Origin: Bradyrhizobium sp. AZCC 2176
GTDB lineage: Bacteria > Pseudomonadota > Alphaproteobacteria > Rhizobiales > Xanthobacteraceae
Direction of reading: 5' to 3'
NCBI RefSeq assembly: GCF_036924645.1
Contig: NZ_JAZHRX010000001.1
Coordinates: 2,232,001 to 2,296,000, forward strand
DNA: 64,000 bases
The number at the start of each line of letters is the position of its first letter. Positions within the stretch are counted from its first letter, which is position 1. The position numbers and the translations under genes are program-made. Below are positions 26,284 through 36,192 of this stretch, one piece after another. Below the pieces are notes generated by a model. The model was not told the DNA's origin. It made no database searches and saw only the letters and a list, made by a program, of their open reading frames with translations.

Positions 26284-26694
26284 ATGACCAATCATCCCGC
26301 GAGCTGGCGGATGCCACTCCAACAACATATTGAGAAGATTGAGAAAATAGTCACAGCGAATAAATCCAGCCACGCTGCAGCATCCGCAGTTGGGCCGGCA
26401 GACGACCTGCCTCCCGAATACTGGGACGCCGTCCTGAGGGACGCTCGGACTGACGTAGGGCAAGCCTAGCGTTCGGTCCGGAAGCAACTTTCCGAAATAC
26501 CGCAGCATATTCTGCGGGTCTCCTGCAGCCGCTGCGACCGCATCGTCGAGATCCAGAAGGTGGACGCAGTCCGGCTATACGGTGCGGACGCGGTCTGGAA
26601 GGATGTCGGTCGCAGAATGCTAGACAACACTTGCCAACAGCGCACGGGCCGCCACGAGGAGGACGGTTGCTGGCCGTCCTATGACGTACGCTAG
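26284..26694 (+). pseudogene. SOS cassette protein 1 (copy 2), interrupted by an in-frame TAG
   Basis: From the ATG at 26284 the frame encodes a paralogue of the protein at 19511: ASWRMP at the start, LPPEYWDAVL in the middle, then a TAG at 26467-26469. Past the stop, the same frame continues without shift with CSRCDRIVEIQ, GADAVWKDVG and CQQRTGRHEEDGCWP, all matching copy 1. The stop removes the whole Cys-rich half. A single base change explains it. Either this copy is dead, or a truncated 61-residue product or low readthrough is tolerated. Confidence 0.8.
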
Positions 26695-26717
26695 TCGCCA
26701 GTAACCGGGCTGCGCCG

Positions 26718-27899
26718 GTGGCACCCAAACATCACCCGACACTATTGTCCGGGGGCGATCGAAAGGCCCTTCAGAAGGAGCTTGGCAAAGCGCGCGCCAT
26801 GACGACGTTGCTTGCTACTCAGTCCCAAGAGGTTCGGGCCAAGGGCACAGCCCCGATCCGCCAGGCCGATCGGCTGCTGTGTGAAAGTTGGAACGAACGC
26901 ATGTGGGCGGATGGTGAGCCTATCGACCCATCGCCATGCGTAGATCAGGCGATCAACGGTGGCTACCCGTGGCTTGAGATCGAATGCTCGCGCTGCAAGA
27001 CGCGCCGGGACGTCGACTTGGTTGCGCTACACCACCCTCCGACGATGTTCGTCCACGACCTCGCCAGTCGGCTTCGCTGCAGCAAATGTGCTAAGGCCGG
27101 TCGACGCCCGTCCGCGACGCTATTGCAGCTAGCTAGCACAGCGCGCGCGTCACGCTCCGGAGACCTGATCGTGTGTAATCTCTATTCGATGACCAAAAAC
27201 GTCGATGCGATCCGTCGGCTGTTCGGAGCGCTCAACAGCCGCGTCGGCAACCTTCCATCCATGCCGGGAATCTACCCCGATTATCCGGCGCCGATCATCC
27301 GCAACGCGTCCGATGGGCGTGAGGTCGTCATGGCGCGATGGGGCATGCCGTCATCGCAGCGCGCGCTGATGGACGCCACCAAGAAGCGGGCGCAGAAGCT
27401 GGAAGCCAAGGGCAAGCCTGTCGATTTCAAGGAGTTGTTCCGGATGGAGCCTGACAGCGGCACCACTAACATTCGCAATGTGAATAGTGCGCATTGGAAG
27501 CGATGGTTGGGGCCGGAGCACCGCTGCTTGGTTCCGTTCACATCGTTTTCCGAGTACGACACGATCGACGGCAAGAAGGTTCCGGTCTGGTTTGCCAGCA
27601 ACGAGTCTCGGCCCCTTCTCGCTTTCGCCGGCCTCTGGACGAACTGGACATCTGTACGCAAGGCGAAGGAAGGCGAGATAACTGCTGACATCTTTGCGTT
27701 CCTCACGTGTGAGCCGAACCTCGAAGTGGGACGAGTCCATCCGAAAGCGATGCCAGTCATCCTCACGGCATCGGAAGAGTATGACGCATGGCTTCGCGGC
27801 CCATGGGATGAGGCTAAGGCACTGCAACGACCGCTGTCCGATGGCGCGCTGAAGGTCGTGGCCACTGGCGAGAAGGAAGATCCCGATGCGGCGACTTAG
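26718..27899 (+). CDS. SOS cassette protein 2 (copy 2) fused in frame to an SRAP protein
   Basis: This single 393-codon frame starts at a GTG like its paralogue. Residues 1-140 match the double-CxxC protein of copy 1 ([26 protein letters not shown]); the rest is an SRAP domain. In copy 1 a TAA and a separate ATG divide the two; here no stop exists between them. Full-length translation would bury the catalytic Cys of SRAP inside the chain, where its alpha-amine cannot react, so this product should be inactive as SRAP unless cleaved. An internal GTG start offers a free-Cys form (next entry). Confidence 0.75.
   Translation: MAPKHHPTLLSGGDRKALQKELGKARAMTTLLATQSQEVRAKGTAPIRQADRLLCESWNERMWADGEPIDPSPCVDQAINGGYPWLEIECSRCKTRRDVDLVALHHPPTMFVHDLASRLRCSKCAKAGRRPSATLLQLASTARASRSGDLIVCNLYSMTKNVDAIRRLFGALNSRVGNLPSMPGIYPDYPAPIIRNASDGREVVMARWGMPSSQRALMDATKKRAQKLEAKGKPVDFKELFRMEPDSGTTNIRNVNSAHWKRWLGPEHRCLVPFTSFSEYDTIDGKKVPVWFASNESRPLLAFAGLWTNWTSVRKAKEGEITADIFAFLTCEPNLEVGRVHPKAMPVILTASEEYDAWLRGPWDEAKALQRPLSDGALKVVATGEKEDPDAAT
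27171..27899 (+). CDS. SRAP (HMCES/YedK) protein copy 2, likely internal GTG start
   Basis: A GTG at 27171 sits exactly where copy 1 has its ATG, giving M-CNLYSM with catalytic Cys2, and is preceded by GGAG at good distance. The product would be 242 residues with the Asn (RNVNSAHW), Glu (FTSFSEYD) and His ([10 protein letters not shown]) of the SRAP active site and an intact C-terminus ending [16 protein letters not shown] proteins need Met removal to expose Cys2, so this start is the functional one if the gene is active. It is the more complete of the two SRAP copies. Confidence 0.72.
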   Translation: MCNLYSMTKNVDAIRRLFGALNSRVGNLPSMPGIYPDYPAPIIRNASDGREVVMARWGMPSSQRALMDATKKRAQKLEAKGKPVDFKELFRMEPDSGTTNIRNVNSAHWKRWLGPEHRCLVPFTSFSEYDTIDGKKVPVWFASNESRPLLAFAGLWTNWTSVRKAKEGEITADIFAFLTCEPNLEVGRVHPKAMPVILTASEEYDAWLRGPWDEAKALQRPLSDGALKVVATGEKEDPDAAT

Positions 27900-28385
27900 G
27901 CTTCTGAAAACGCGCGGAATGTACGAAGAATCTACCCCGCTTGTGCGCACCGGGACAAGCGAAGTCACCTTTGGTGGTCCACTAGTTTGCGCTGCACCCA
28001 CCGGGGTGCCACATGCTCCTCCCGCAAAAATACGGGCACCAACCCTAGTCCCGATATGAGGCCGCTAGAGCAGGTCTAAATCATTGCCCTGTGGACAGAT
28101 TTAGCTGTGGGACTATGGTCTAACTCGTCACTACCAGCCGAATTCACGTATAGGCTGCGCAGGTTGAAACGGCCCCCAAAATTGGCTGTCTCGACCTGCG
28201 AACCAGGGGCGGCCTTAGTTGCGCTAATCGACTTGCAGTTGCAGCAGGAACTGCCAAGATTATCGTGCGGGGGGCGACGCGCGCTGTTGGTGGAGCAGTT
28301 AATCGGCTCCCGACGCACGTTTCTTTGCGTGCGACGACTGCATGTCCGAGCCAATAGACCCAGGACATAGCACAACAGGAACGCA
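27900..28385. other. Non-coding gap upstream of Zorya
   Basis: I see no gene in these 486 bases. A modest inverted repeat (CTAAATC at 28076 and GATTTAG at 28098, 15 bases apart) lies about 280 bases before zorA. Base composition drops here from the GC-rich repair region to the AT-richer Zorya genes, so a junction between separately acquired segments may fall in this gap. Confidence 0.5.
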
Positions 28386-30395
28386 ATGCCATTTTTCGAG
28401 CATTTCTCAAGCTTTCTGGAATTGGGCGCATGGACCTCTCAGCATGTCCGGCCGCTTTTCGATTTGTTTCGAGACGAAAACGTCGCGCCTGCCCTCGCAC
28501 TTTCCATCCTTGTGAGCGCAATGATTTTTTGCATTGCGTTCTTACTCGACTCCACCTTGATACGCATTCGAGTAGGACGCCGAATACGGTTTGTACGAGG
28601 GATCAAAGACCGAGTTTCGTTCGCAGAACGACTGCCCGAAGTCGAGAAACTGATGCTCGGTTATCGATATCTTCGCCATTCGTGGCAAGAATTTCGTGAA
28701 ACACTCATTGAACCGGATGCCGAAGAGGACACCCCGCAAGTAGTCCTTAACACGGACCGGCCACAGAACTACTTCAACACAGCGGAGGTAGGTCTACGAT
28801 TTCCACTCTACCGCACCATGCCGAATCTTTTCGTCGGCGTTGGTTTATTGCTGACATTCTTCGGATTGGTCACAGCCCTCTTCTTCACGACAGACGCCAT
28901 ACGAGGTGCCGCTGATCTTACCGCAAGCCAGAATGCCCTCCGCGATTTGCTCTATGCGGCGTCATTCAAATTTTACACGTCCATAGCTGGACTGGCCGGC
29001 TCGATTCTCCTGACACTTGTCATAAGATACGGCATATCTGCCATTGAAAGAAGCTTTGATCGTCTCGCCTCCGCTCTCGAGGCAAAACTCGTTTTCGTAA
29101 CCCCCGAATCCATCGCATTCAAACAATATCGGGAAACCTGCGAGCAAACGAAGACACTAAAACTTTTCAGTACCGAGGTCGCCATTAGCATCGGGAAGCG
29201 GATTGAAGAAGCTCTTGCAGCAACTTTGCCTGCCTATTTGGCCCAAGCCATGGCACCTATTGGGAAGAGCCTCGATGAGGTAGCAAGCAAGCTAACATCA
29301 ATGAATGAGGGCGCCATTGGTGAGATGGCAGGTAACTTTGCTAACAGGCTGCAAGGCGCGACTGGCGATCACCTACAAGGCCTGGCCGGCACGCTGTCGG
29401 ATCTGCGCGCTTCGCTCGAAGAGATGAACAGGAACATGAGGGAGAGCGGCGCTACGATGGTGGCTAGCGTTTCTCAGTCCTCACAGGAGATGCGGTCAAT
29501 TGTGGAGACGATGATTTCCAGTCTCGATAGCGCCGCAAGTCGAATGTCAGCTAGCTCTGAGACGGCCAACACCCGCTTCAGCTCCGAGTTGACCGCAGCC
29601 AGCACGATTTTTGAACGAGCATCAACCCGCTTAGCCGCACAAATCGAAGAGACGGTGAACTCGATCAGCCGCGAACTCACGAGCCGTACTGCGTCAATCG
29701 GCGAACACGTCGCCGACGTTGCAATTAAGGCTGGTGAGGCTTCACGAGAGAAGCTCTCTAAGGCAGGTGACGAATTAACTAGTGTTCTGTCAGATGCCGC
29801 CAGCCGTCTGGCCGACGCAGTCAATCGCATGGAGCGCTCCTTCACTGGCACGGTCGATGAGATGTCAAAGATCGAGAGTGCTATTGGTCGGCACGTCCAA
29901 TCTCTGAGCCAACTGACGACGGCCGCTCAAGCAACTGAGAGCGCAATGAGCAATAGCGCGAGGTCGATCGCCGAGGCCGGCGAGCCGCTTGCCGAAGGTT
30001 CGAGGCTAATTGCGGCCGCCTCCCAACAAATTCGTGACGCCACGGCCGGCTCTGAACGCAGCATATCTAGCGCCCAAGAAGAGATCCGAAAAATCAGCGA
30101 TCTCTTACAGGTAACCCTTCGTACGACCACTGAGCAATGGGAAGGCTACGAGCGGCGTTTTAAAGGCGTCGACGACAGCTTGGGACTAATACTCGATAGA
30201 ATAATCCGATCCGTACAAGAGAATCTAGAAGCGTTGCGGGGATTCGTCGAGAAGGTCGACGAAAAGTTGTCGGGAGCAGTCGATCGATTGGGAGGCGGAA
30301 TCGATGAACTTGGTGAGTTCGCGCAGTCGATGGAGCATCTAACGGCAAATCTAAATAGCGCTCGCAACGCCCAAGACGGCACAGTGAGGAACTAA
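28386..30395 (+). CDS. zorA: ZorA: MotA-like membrane motor subunit of Zorya
   Basis: This 669-residue protein has three membrane segments (about residues 34-54, 146-167 and 195-215) in the MotA/TolQ arrangement, followed by a cytoplasmic tail of about 450 residues. The tail is rich in Ala, Ser, Glu and Thr and helical throughout, the long tail that marks ZorA. AGGAA precedes the ATG. ZorA with ZorB forms a proton-driven, peptidoglycan-anchored motor that senses phage entry. It is five bases ahead of zorB. Confidence 0.93.
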   Translation: MPFFEHFSSFLELGAWTSQHVRPLFDLFRDENVAPALALSILVSAMIFCIAFLLDSTLIRIRVGRRIRFVRGIKDRVSFAERLPEVEKLMLGYRYLRHSWQEFRETLIEPDAEEDTPQVVLNTDRPQNYFNTAEVGLRFPLYRTMPNLFVGVGLLLTFFGLVTALFFTTDAIRGAADLTASQNALRDLLYAASFKFYTSIAGLAGSILLTLVIRYGISAIERSFDRLASALEAKLVFVTPESIAFKQYRETCEQTKTLKLFSTEVAISIGKRIEEALAATLPAYLAQAMAPIGKSLDEVASKLTSMNEGAIGEMAGNFANRLQGATGDHLQGLAGTLSDLRASLEEMNRNMRESGATMVASVSQSSQEMRSIVETMISSLDSAASRMSASSETANTRFSSELTAASTIFERASTRLAAQIEETVNSISRELTSRTASIGEHVADVAIKAGEASREKLSKAGDELTSVLSDAASRLADAVNRMERSFTGTVDEMSKIESAIGRHVQSLSQLTTAAQATESAMSNSARSIAEAGEPLAEGSRLIAAASQQIRDATAGSERSISSAQEEIRKISDLLQVTLRTTTEQWEGYERRFKGVDDSLGLILDRIIRSVQENLEALRGFVEKVDEKLSGAVDRLGGGIDELGEFAQSMEHLTANLNSARNAQDGTVRN

Positions 30396-30400
30396 GGAAA

Positions 30401-31390
30401 ATGGCAAACCGCCATTATGCCGATCACGCCGAGGAAGAGAGCTACTTTGCTTCAATGACCGACGTCTTCATCGGTCTTCTCTTCATTTTTATAATCATGC
30501 TCATGTTCTTCGCGATGAGATTTCAAGAGGCTACTCAGGAGCAGAAGGAGGTCAATCAAACCTTAGCCGATGCGACTGAGAAGCAGAAGGAAGTCACCAA
30601 GCAGCAAAAGGAGCTGATCGACGACCTGACCGCCTCGGAGGCTGCTCGAGATGAGCTTCTGCAGAATATCGGCAGCTTCCTTCAAAGCCGCGGTCTCAAC
30701 GTCACGATCATCAAGGACGAAGGCATTCTGCGATTGCCGGAGGAAATGCTGTTTGCGAAATCGAACTGGGAACTGAGCGCCAAAGGGGTCGACGCGTCGA
30801 GAGTCGTTCGGAGCCTAGCCGAAGCCCTGGATCAGGTTCTTCCCTGCTATACGTCCGGCACCCGCTCCCGTGATGAAAGCTGTCCGAAGACACGATCGAA
30901 GATTGAGGCCATTTACATTGAGGGCCACGCGGATGCTGATGCCTACAGCGCCCGACGCCGGCCGGTCAATCCTCCAGGCCCAGTAACCAATGGTTCTCCG
31001 CCGACGCCAGGCGTCTTTTCGATCTTTCGACGCGATGCCCCTCCGGCTCCCGTCCCCGCAGCGCCTGCGGAAAGTCGTCCCTCCGCTGCTCTGCTGTCTG
31101 CTCCTCCAAGGGACAATTTGGATTTGTCTACCCTTAGAGCGACGAGCACGTTCAGAGAACTGATGAGAGTAAAACGAGAGCTAGGCCTCTACTTAAATCC
31201 GACCGGAAAGCCAGTGCTTAGCGTTTCCGGTTACGGAGAATATCGTCCGGTTACAGCTGAACCTGGGGAGAGCGCCGAAACCTTCAAGCAGCGGAATCGC
31301 CGTATTGATCTTCGAATTCTAATGGCGAGCCCCAGATCAGAAGACGCAAAACAGATCGAGCAACACCTCAATCACATTGAAAATAAATGA
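30401..31390 (+). CDS. zorB: ZorB: MotB-like stator subunit of Zorya with OmpA domain
   Basis: This 329-residue protein has one membrane helix (residues 20-38, starting SMTDVFIGLLF) with the ion-carrying Asp at residue 21. A coiled segment follows, then an OmpA-like peptidoglycan-binding domain. OmpA landmarks are IYIEGHADAD (about residue 171) and QRNRRIDLRI (about residue 297). Unusually, a Pro/Ala-rich stretch (about residues 186-240) interrupts the OmpA domain. AAGGAA precedes the ATG, and the stop overlaps zorC by four bases. Confidence 0.93.
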   Translation: MANRHYADHAEEESYFASMTDVFIGLLFIFIIMLMFFAMRFQEATQEQKEVNQTLADATEKQKEVTKQQKELIDDLTASEAARDELLQNIGSFLQSRGLNVTIIKDEGILRLPEEMLFAKSNWELSAKGVDASRVVRSLAEALDQVLPCYTSGTRSRDESCPKTRSKIEAIYIEGHADADAYSARRRPVNPPGPVTNGSPPTPGVFSIFRRDAPPAPVPAAPAESRPSAALLSAPPRDNLDLSTLRATSTFRELMRVKRELGLYLNPTGKPVLSVSGYGEYRPVTAEPGESAETFKQRNRRIDLRILMASPRSEDAKQIEQHLNHIENK

Positions 31391-32787
31391 TGAGCTTAAG
31401 TCAGCGAGTGGAGGAGCTTAAGGGAAATCGAACCATCGTTCGAGCCCCCCGTCTACCGGCACGCGCCCGCATTGAGAAAATTTATGAGCAATTATGCGAT
31501 CGATACGCACAGGTGAGTCCACTCGATGGCGTCGATTATGTTGCTTTAATTGAAAGACTTCGATTAGCGGCGCACGCAAACGATCTATCGTCTCTCAGCT
31601 TACGGGACATGCGCCTTTCCGGCAGCTGCCTATTCGATGGCGACCCTAGGCTTGCAGATAATGCAAAATTCCTCGATCTGTATCTAGGTGCTCTACGGTC
31701 GATAAAGAGCCGGATCTCCATTAGGCGCCTAATCAATACTTATTGCGTACATTTCGATGAACGCCATCCGGGAATCCATCAGATTGGCGCCTTTCTGCGC
31801 GAGATGATTGCCACCATACCCGCAAGCGAAGGCTGGCCGTGGGTCGAACGGCATCGTCAGTACGGGCTCTTTAGTCCACTTCAGGCGTCTGCGCGTCTTT
31901 GCGAAGCAACAATGGACAGTCAGGATCCGCGCAAGGAATTGGAATTGGCGGGCCTTACTGGGCCATTGTCGTCCGGTGGCCTTGCCTCTTCCGCCTTTCT
32001 CCGTGCGCTCGCGATTACAGAGCGTCGACTTGCAAGCAATCCGTCATTACAGGAAGTCGCTCGTATTATTAGATGGGCAAAGGGCGACTCGAGCAGCTTA
32101 CACTATTCCGCGCATAGAGGCGCAATTGCGAACGCTCTTCTCACGCCTTGGGAAGGTGGCGACCCCGAACCGTCGATCAAAGAGGCAATTCAAAGCTTCT
32201 TGATCGAAGGCTTGAGCGATCCCAGGATCGACAGAGGGGCGTGGCTCGGGGTCAATCAAGCGGCGCGGGACATAATTATCAGATGGCTGGCGCAGGCCAC
32301 TTTGGAGCAATTCCTTAAGGTGGTTGATCGAGTTGCCGAGCGCCATCAGTGGGATTTCAGACGCTCCTTCTGGAGCGCCTACATCGAAAGAGGATACGTT
32401 GCCAATGCATGGGTTGCCTTCGGCAGCAACGGCGCACACGTCGCGCGGAAGATATCCGAGACAACAGCAGACCCGCTAATGAAGCGCTTTGCGACCCTAG
32501 CCGGCGCCGGACCCGACCAAGCAGTTCTGCTGCTGAGCATCGGAGAACTGATCGTAGCTGATTGGAGCCACAATGGTCGGCTCCGGATTTGGAAGCGCGG
32601 CAACGGCGCCGCTCCGCAGTTCAATGCACCGTCTTATATTGCAGTTGAGCTTCGGAAGGACTCTGACTTTGACATCGTTCACAATCCGCCGGACGGATGG
32701 CAGGGCAAGGCTGAGGGATATATCAGAAGGCACACTGGAATTAGGCTAGCTGAGCACGAATACCTACCACGCCGAAGGACGAGATGA
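31387..32787 (+). CDS. zorC: ZorC: EH-signature protein of type I Zorya
   Basis: This 466-residue, mostly helical protein lies exactly where type I Zorya has ZorC. Landmarks are ISIRRLINTYCVHFDERHPG in the first half and YVANAWVAFGSNG and ELIVADWSHNGRLRIWKRG in the last third, which fit the EH_Signature domain. No catalytic motif is visible. ZorC is thought to act with ZorD as the DNA-targeting effector. It overlaps zorB by four bases and is followed by zorD after three. Confidence 0.85.
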   Translation: MMSLSQRVEELKGNRTIVRAPRLPARARIEKIYEQLCDRYAQVSPLDGVDYVALIERLRLAAHANDLSSLSLRDMRLSGSCLFDGDPRLADNAKFLDLYLGALRSIKSRISIRRLINTYCVHFDERHPGIHQIGAFLREMIATIPASEGWPWVERHRQYGLFSPLQASARLCEATMDSQDPRKELELAGLTGPLSSGGLASSAFLRALAITERRLASNPSLQEVARIIRWAKGDSSSLHYSAHRGAIANALLTPWEGGDPEPSIKEAIQSFLIEGLSDPRIDRGAWLGVNQAARDIIIRWLAQATLEQFLKVVDRVAERHQWDFRRSFWSAYIERGYVANAWVAFGSNGAHVARKISETTADPLMKRFATLAGAGPDQAVLLLSIGELIVADWSHNGRLRIWKRGNGAAPQFNAPSYIAVELRKDSDFDIVHNPPDGWQGKAEGYIRRHTGIRLAEHEYLPRRRTR

Positions 32788-32790
32788 TTC

Positions 32791-35700
32791 ATGGGACGTT
32801 TAGCGTTCCTATACGAGATCACGCACGTAGGGGGCATCGAACTTCGTTTACAAGAGAAGCCCTGGATCGGTCGTGGCGAGTTTGTACCCGTTGATGCTTG
32901 GGCCGATCGAATGGCCCATGAGTCATTTTCGGGGTTGTCTCGCGTGCTTGCGCTGGCTGATGACGCTGAAAGCCCGGTTGAGCGTCGCGGAGAAGCTCTC
33001 TTTCTGGACGACGAAACGATCGCATCCCTATCAGAACCGCAGGCTCTTGGTTTGGGGTTGCCCCCGTCATCTCGTCACGTACTGCAAGTCAACACACGCA
33101 ATCTAATTACCGATATGGACTTCTCGGTCACTTACAGATGGGTCGATGAGACGAACAGACCTTGCCGAGCAGAGCGTCAGGGCGCATTCATTTCTGTCAG
33201 CAACGCACGCTATAGGTTGCCGCAACCTCTATTTTCTCTTCTCAAGTCCATCGACAACTTCGCAACAGCGGATACTCGCGATGATAGCATCCGCATGGAA
33301 CGTCTCGCCGAACTGCAATCCTTATTGCCGCACGAGGCCGCCGATCAGCTAACTATAGACAGATATTTTTCAAGCTTTCGTATTGCTCATGCCTCAGCAT
33401 TCTCGCTTAGCTTGAATGCCTCTAGGGGAGCGTTCAATTTTGATCCAATTCTATTCGGGCGACGAATACTTGATCGTACAGGACCCGAGGGGAGCCCGGC
33501 TTCGCCCGTAAGTGAGACGGAAAGTGTCCTTACCGAAAATCAGCAAGCGATTTTTGCCAAGGAACGCTTTCGATCAACCAGTGCTGTGAAGCCATCCTAC
33601 TTGATAGAGCGCGGCGTCTTTCTCTACCTGGATCCCATGCTGCAAAGTGCGATGACTGTCGTCAGACGAATGCAGCAAGGGGACGCCGAAACTCGAAAGC
33701 GCTTCGTTCAAGCTCCTCAGCTATATCTCAAGGAGGCTCTCGCGAGCACGCTCGCCGAAGACGAGATAGAGCGCATCTTCGTCGAGACGGAGCAATATTC
33801 AGCTCGTATTACGGGAATAGGAGTTTGGACGCCGCCTGTGATTCCATGGATCAAGCGCGAGCCTAACTCCTGGCTTCCGGAGCGTTTTGGCCTTCAGGTC
33901 GGCGGGGTGTACTTAGAGCTTAAGCCGGACGACGTAGCGCCCCTCCGGGACGCGATCACGACTGCGAAGCAAAAAGGCGAAGAGTACGTAGAATTCGGCG
34001 AGCAGAAGATCCGCGTCCCCACAAGCGAGGAGACTGAAAGATCACTGGCCGAACTCATGGGAGCCATCAGTCCCTCACCAGCACTCACGCCAATCGCTTC
34101 ACCCACTACGCCCGAACCAAACGAACCCCTCCGCGAGGATAGACATGTCCTTCTCGTCGAAGAGAACTTCGATAGTCTTGGATTTACCAAGAAGGCAACA
34201 CCGCGAGGCGGCCCTGCTCTAGGAACGCCGACCGCGCTGCGTCCAAGCTTGATGAAGCATCAGAGTATCGGCCTTCAGTGGATCCAGCAGAATTGGCTCA
34301 ACGGACGCGCAGGCGTACTACTTGCCGACGATATGGGCTTGGGGAAGACGCTCCAAGCTCTGTCTTTTCTTTCATGGTTGAAGGAGAGCCGGCAACGCTC
34401 GGGGCTAAAGCGCCCAGTCATCATTGTCGCACCCACTGGTCTCTTAGCAAACTGGGGAAAGGAGCACGATCAACACTTGCATGAACCCGGTCTCGGAGAA
34501 ATCTGCCGAGCTTACGGACGACATCTTCAAGTCTTGAAAATTCCGAGCGAACGCGAGGTGGACCGAGGAGGGCCGGCTCTTGACCATCGCCGCATGCAGC
34601 AAGCTGACTGGGTCTTGACAACTTATGAAACGTTGCGGGACCATCACCTCAGCTTTGCTTCAATTCCCTTTGCTTGTGCGGTCTTCGACGAGATGCAGAA
34701 GGTCAAATCACCTTCGTCTTTGTTGACACGAGCGGCGAAAACGCTGAATGCGGACTTTATCCTCGGCCTGACTGGAACGCCTATCGAGAACGAGCTCTCG
34801 GACCTCTGGTGCATTGTAGATATCATAACCCCGGGCTTTCTCGGCGACTTGAAGGAATTCAGTAAGAAATACTTGGCTGACGACGATGCTGCTATGGTGG
34901 CGCTCCACAACGCGCTCTTATCCGGCCAGCCTGGCGCGCCGTCCGCAATGTTGAGACGTCTAAAGTCCGAGGAATTGGACGGTCTTCCCACGAAGCAAAT
35001 TCATATTAGGCGGCGCAACATGCCTTCGGATCAGGCACGCATTTATGCGAACCTTGTGAGTCGCGCTAAGGATCCGGCTTCAGGACCAATGCTGGAGACA
35101 CTTCACATGCTTCGAGGCGTCTCTTTGCACCCCATCTGGCCGCCAGCGGGTGAGATCAAGGACCCACGAGCCTTCATTGAACAGTCTGCCAGATTGACCG
35201 AGACATTCGCGATCCTCGATGAGATCGCGTCGCGAAAGGAGAAAGCTCTTATTTTTTTAGAGAGTCTCGATCTTCAGGAGCATTTGGCTCTCATGATAAA
35301 GACCCGGTACGGTCTCCAAAAGCGACCAATGCAGATCAACGGCGAAGTCGCTGGTGACAAGCGACAAGCGCTGGTCGATCAATTCCAACAACATCGTGGC
35401 GCATTTGATGTGATGATCCTATCGCCTCGAGCTGGTGGTGTTGGATTAACCCTAACCTCGGCCAATCACGTAATTCACTTGTCGCGCTGGTGGAACCCAG
35501 CGGTTGAGGATCAGTGTACCGACCGGGTCTATCGGATCGGCCAAGATAGAACGGTGCACGTCTATTATCCCATGGCGATCCATCCCGCTTATGGCGAGAG
35601 CAGTTTTGATGCACTGCTAAACACGTTGCTTATAAGGAAGCGCGACCTGTCGGCGCGCATGTTTGTTCCACCCGTAAATGCCAAGCGTGATCAAGATTGG

Positions 35701-36132
35701 TTTGCGGAGAACCTTGGCCGGATGTCCCCCAATATCGATCTCAGTCCTATAGATATAGACGAAGTCGATTCCATGGAGCCCATCGCATTCGAACGGTGGG
35801 TGCTAGCTCGTTGCATCTCACTCGGGTGGGAGGCATCTCGCACACCGAAATCGTACGATGGAGGAGCAGACGGCGTTCTGGTGCATAGGGCCTCCGGTGC
35901 CCGTGCGATCGTTCAATGCAAGCACACACAGGTACAGAACGCCCCGAGCGGCTCAGAAGCGATTGACGATCTCTTGCGGTCACGCGCACACTATCCGGGA
36001 GACGCGCGGCTGTTCGTTGTGTCAAACGCCGCTCGCTTTTCACGCTCGACTATCGAACGTGCGGAGAGATTCAAAATTGAGCTGGTGGGGCGGACGGAAC
36101 TTCTCGAATGGCCACGACAACTGCTCTCCTAA
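32791..36132 (+). CDS. zorD: ZorD: SNF2-type helicase with C-terminal Mrr-like nuclease
   Basis: This 1113-residue effector has an N-terminal region of about 480 residues, then a SNF2 helicase core. Walker A is DDMGLGKTLQ near residue 515, the DExx box is VFDEMQK near 633, motif III is LTGTPIENE and motif VI is DRVYRIGQDR. The C-terminal 150 residues form an Mrr-type restriction endonuclease domain with GGADGVL and VQCKH giving the D and QxK catalytic residues, so nuclease activity is likely. The combination with zorABC defines a type I Zorya system, complete and without frameshift. Confidence 0.93.
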   Translation: MGRLAFLYEITHVGGIELRLQEKPWIGRGEFVPVDAWADRMAHESFSGLSRVLALADDAESPVERRGEALFLDDETIASLSEPQALGLGLPPSSRHVLQVNTRNLITDMDFSVTYRWVDETNRPCRAERQGAFISVSNARYRLPQPLFSLLKSIDNFATADTRDDSIRMERLAELQSLLPHEAADQLTIDRYFSSFRIAHASAFSLSLNASRGAFNFDPILFGRRILDRTGPEGSPASPVSETESVLTENQQAIFAKERFRSTSAVKPSYLIERGVFLYLDPMLQSAMTVVRRMQQGDAETRKRFVQAPQLYLKEALASTLAEDEIERIFVETEQYSARITGIGVWTPPVIPWIKREPNSWLPERFGLQVGGVYLELKPDDVAPLRDAITTAKQKGEEYVEFGEQKIRVPTSEETERSLAELMGAISPSPALTPIASPTTPEPNEPLREDRHVLLVEENFDSLGFTKKATPRGGPALGTPTALRPSLMKHQSIGLQWIQQNWLNGRAGVLLADDMGLGKTLQALSFLSWLKESRQRSGLKRPVIIVAPTGLLANWGKEHDQHLHEPGLGEICRAYGRHLQVLKIPSEREVDRGGPALDHRRMQQADWVLTTYETLRDHHLSFASIPFACAVFDEMQKVKSPSSLLTRAAKTLNADFILGLTGTPIENELSDLWCIVDIITPGFLGDLKEFSKKYLADDDAAMVALHNALLSGQPGAPSAMLRRLKSEELDGLPTKQIHIRRRNMPSDQARIYANLVSRAKDPASGPMLETLHMLRGVSLHPIWPPAGEIKDPRAFIEQSARLTETFAILDEIASRKEKALIFLESLDLQEHLALMIKTRYGLQKRPMQINGEVAGDKRQALVDQFQQHRGAFDVMILSPRAGGVGLTLTSANHVIHLSRWWNPAVEDQCTDRVYRIGQDRTVHVYYPMAIHPAYGESSFDALLNTLLIRKRDLSARMFVPPVNAKRDQDWFAENLGRMSPNIDLSPIDIDEVDSMEPIAFERWVLARCISLGWEASRTPKSYDGGADGVLVHRASGARAIVQCKHTQVQNAPSGSEAIDDLLRSRAHYPGDARLFVVSNAARFSRSTIERAERFKIELVGRTELLEWPRQLLS

Positions 36133-36192
36133 CGAGCTTGATGTGCATCGCCATGTTTTGCCCTGCGGGGAGACCGCCTTTCAGGGAATAAG

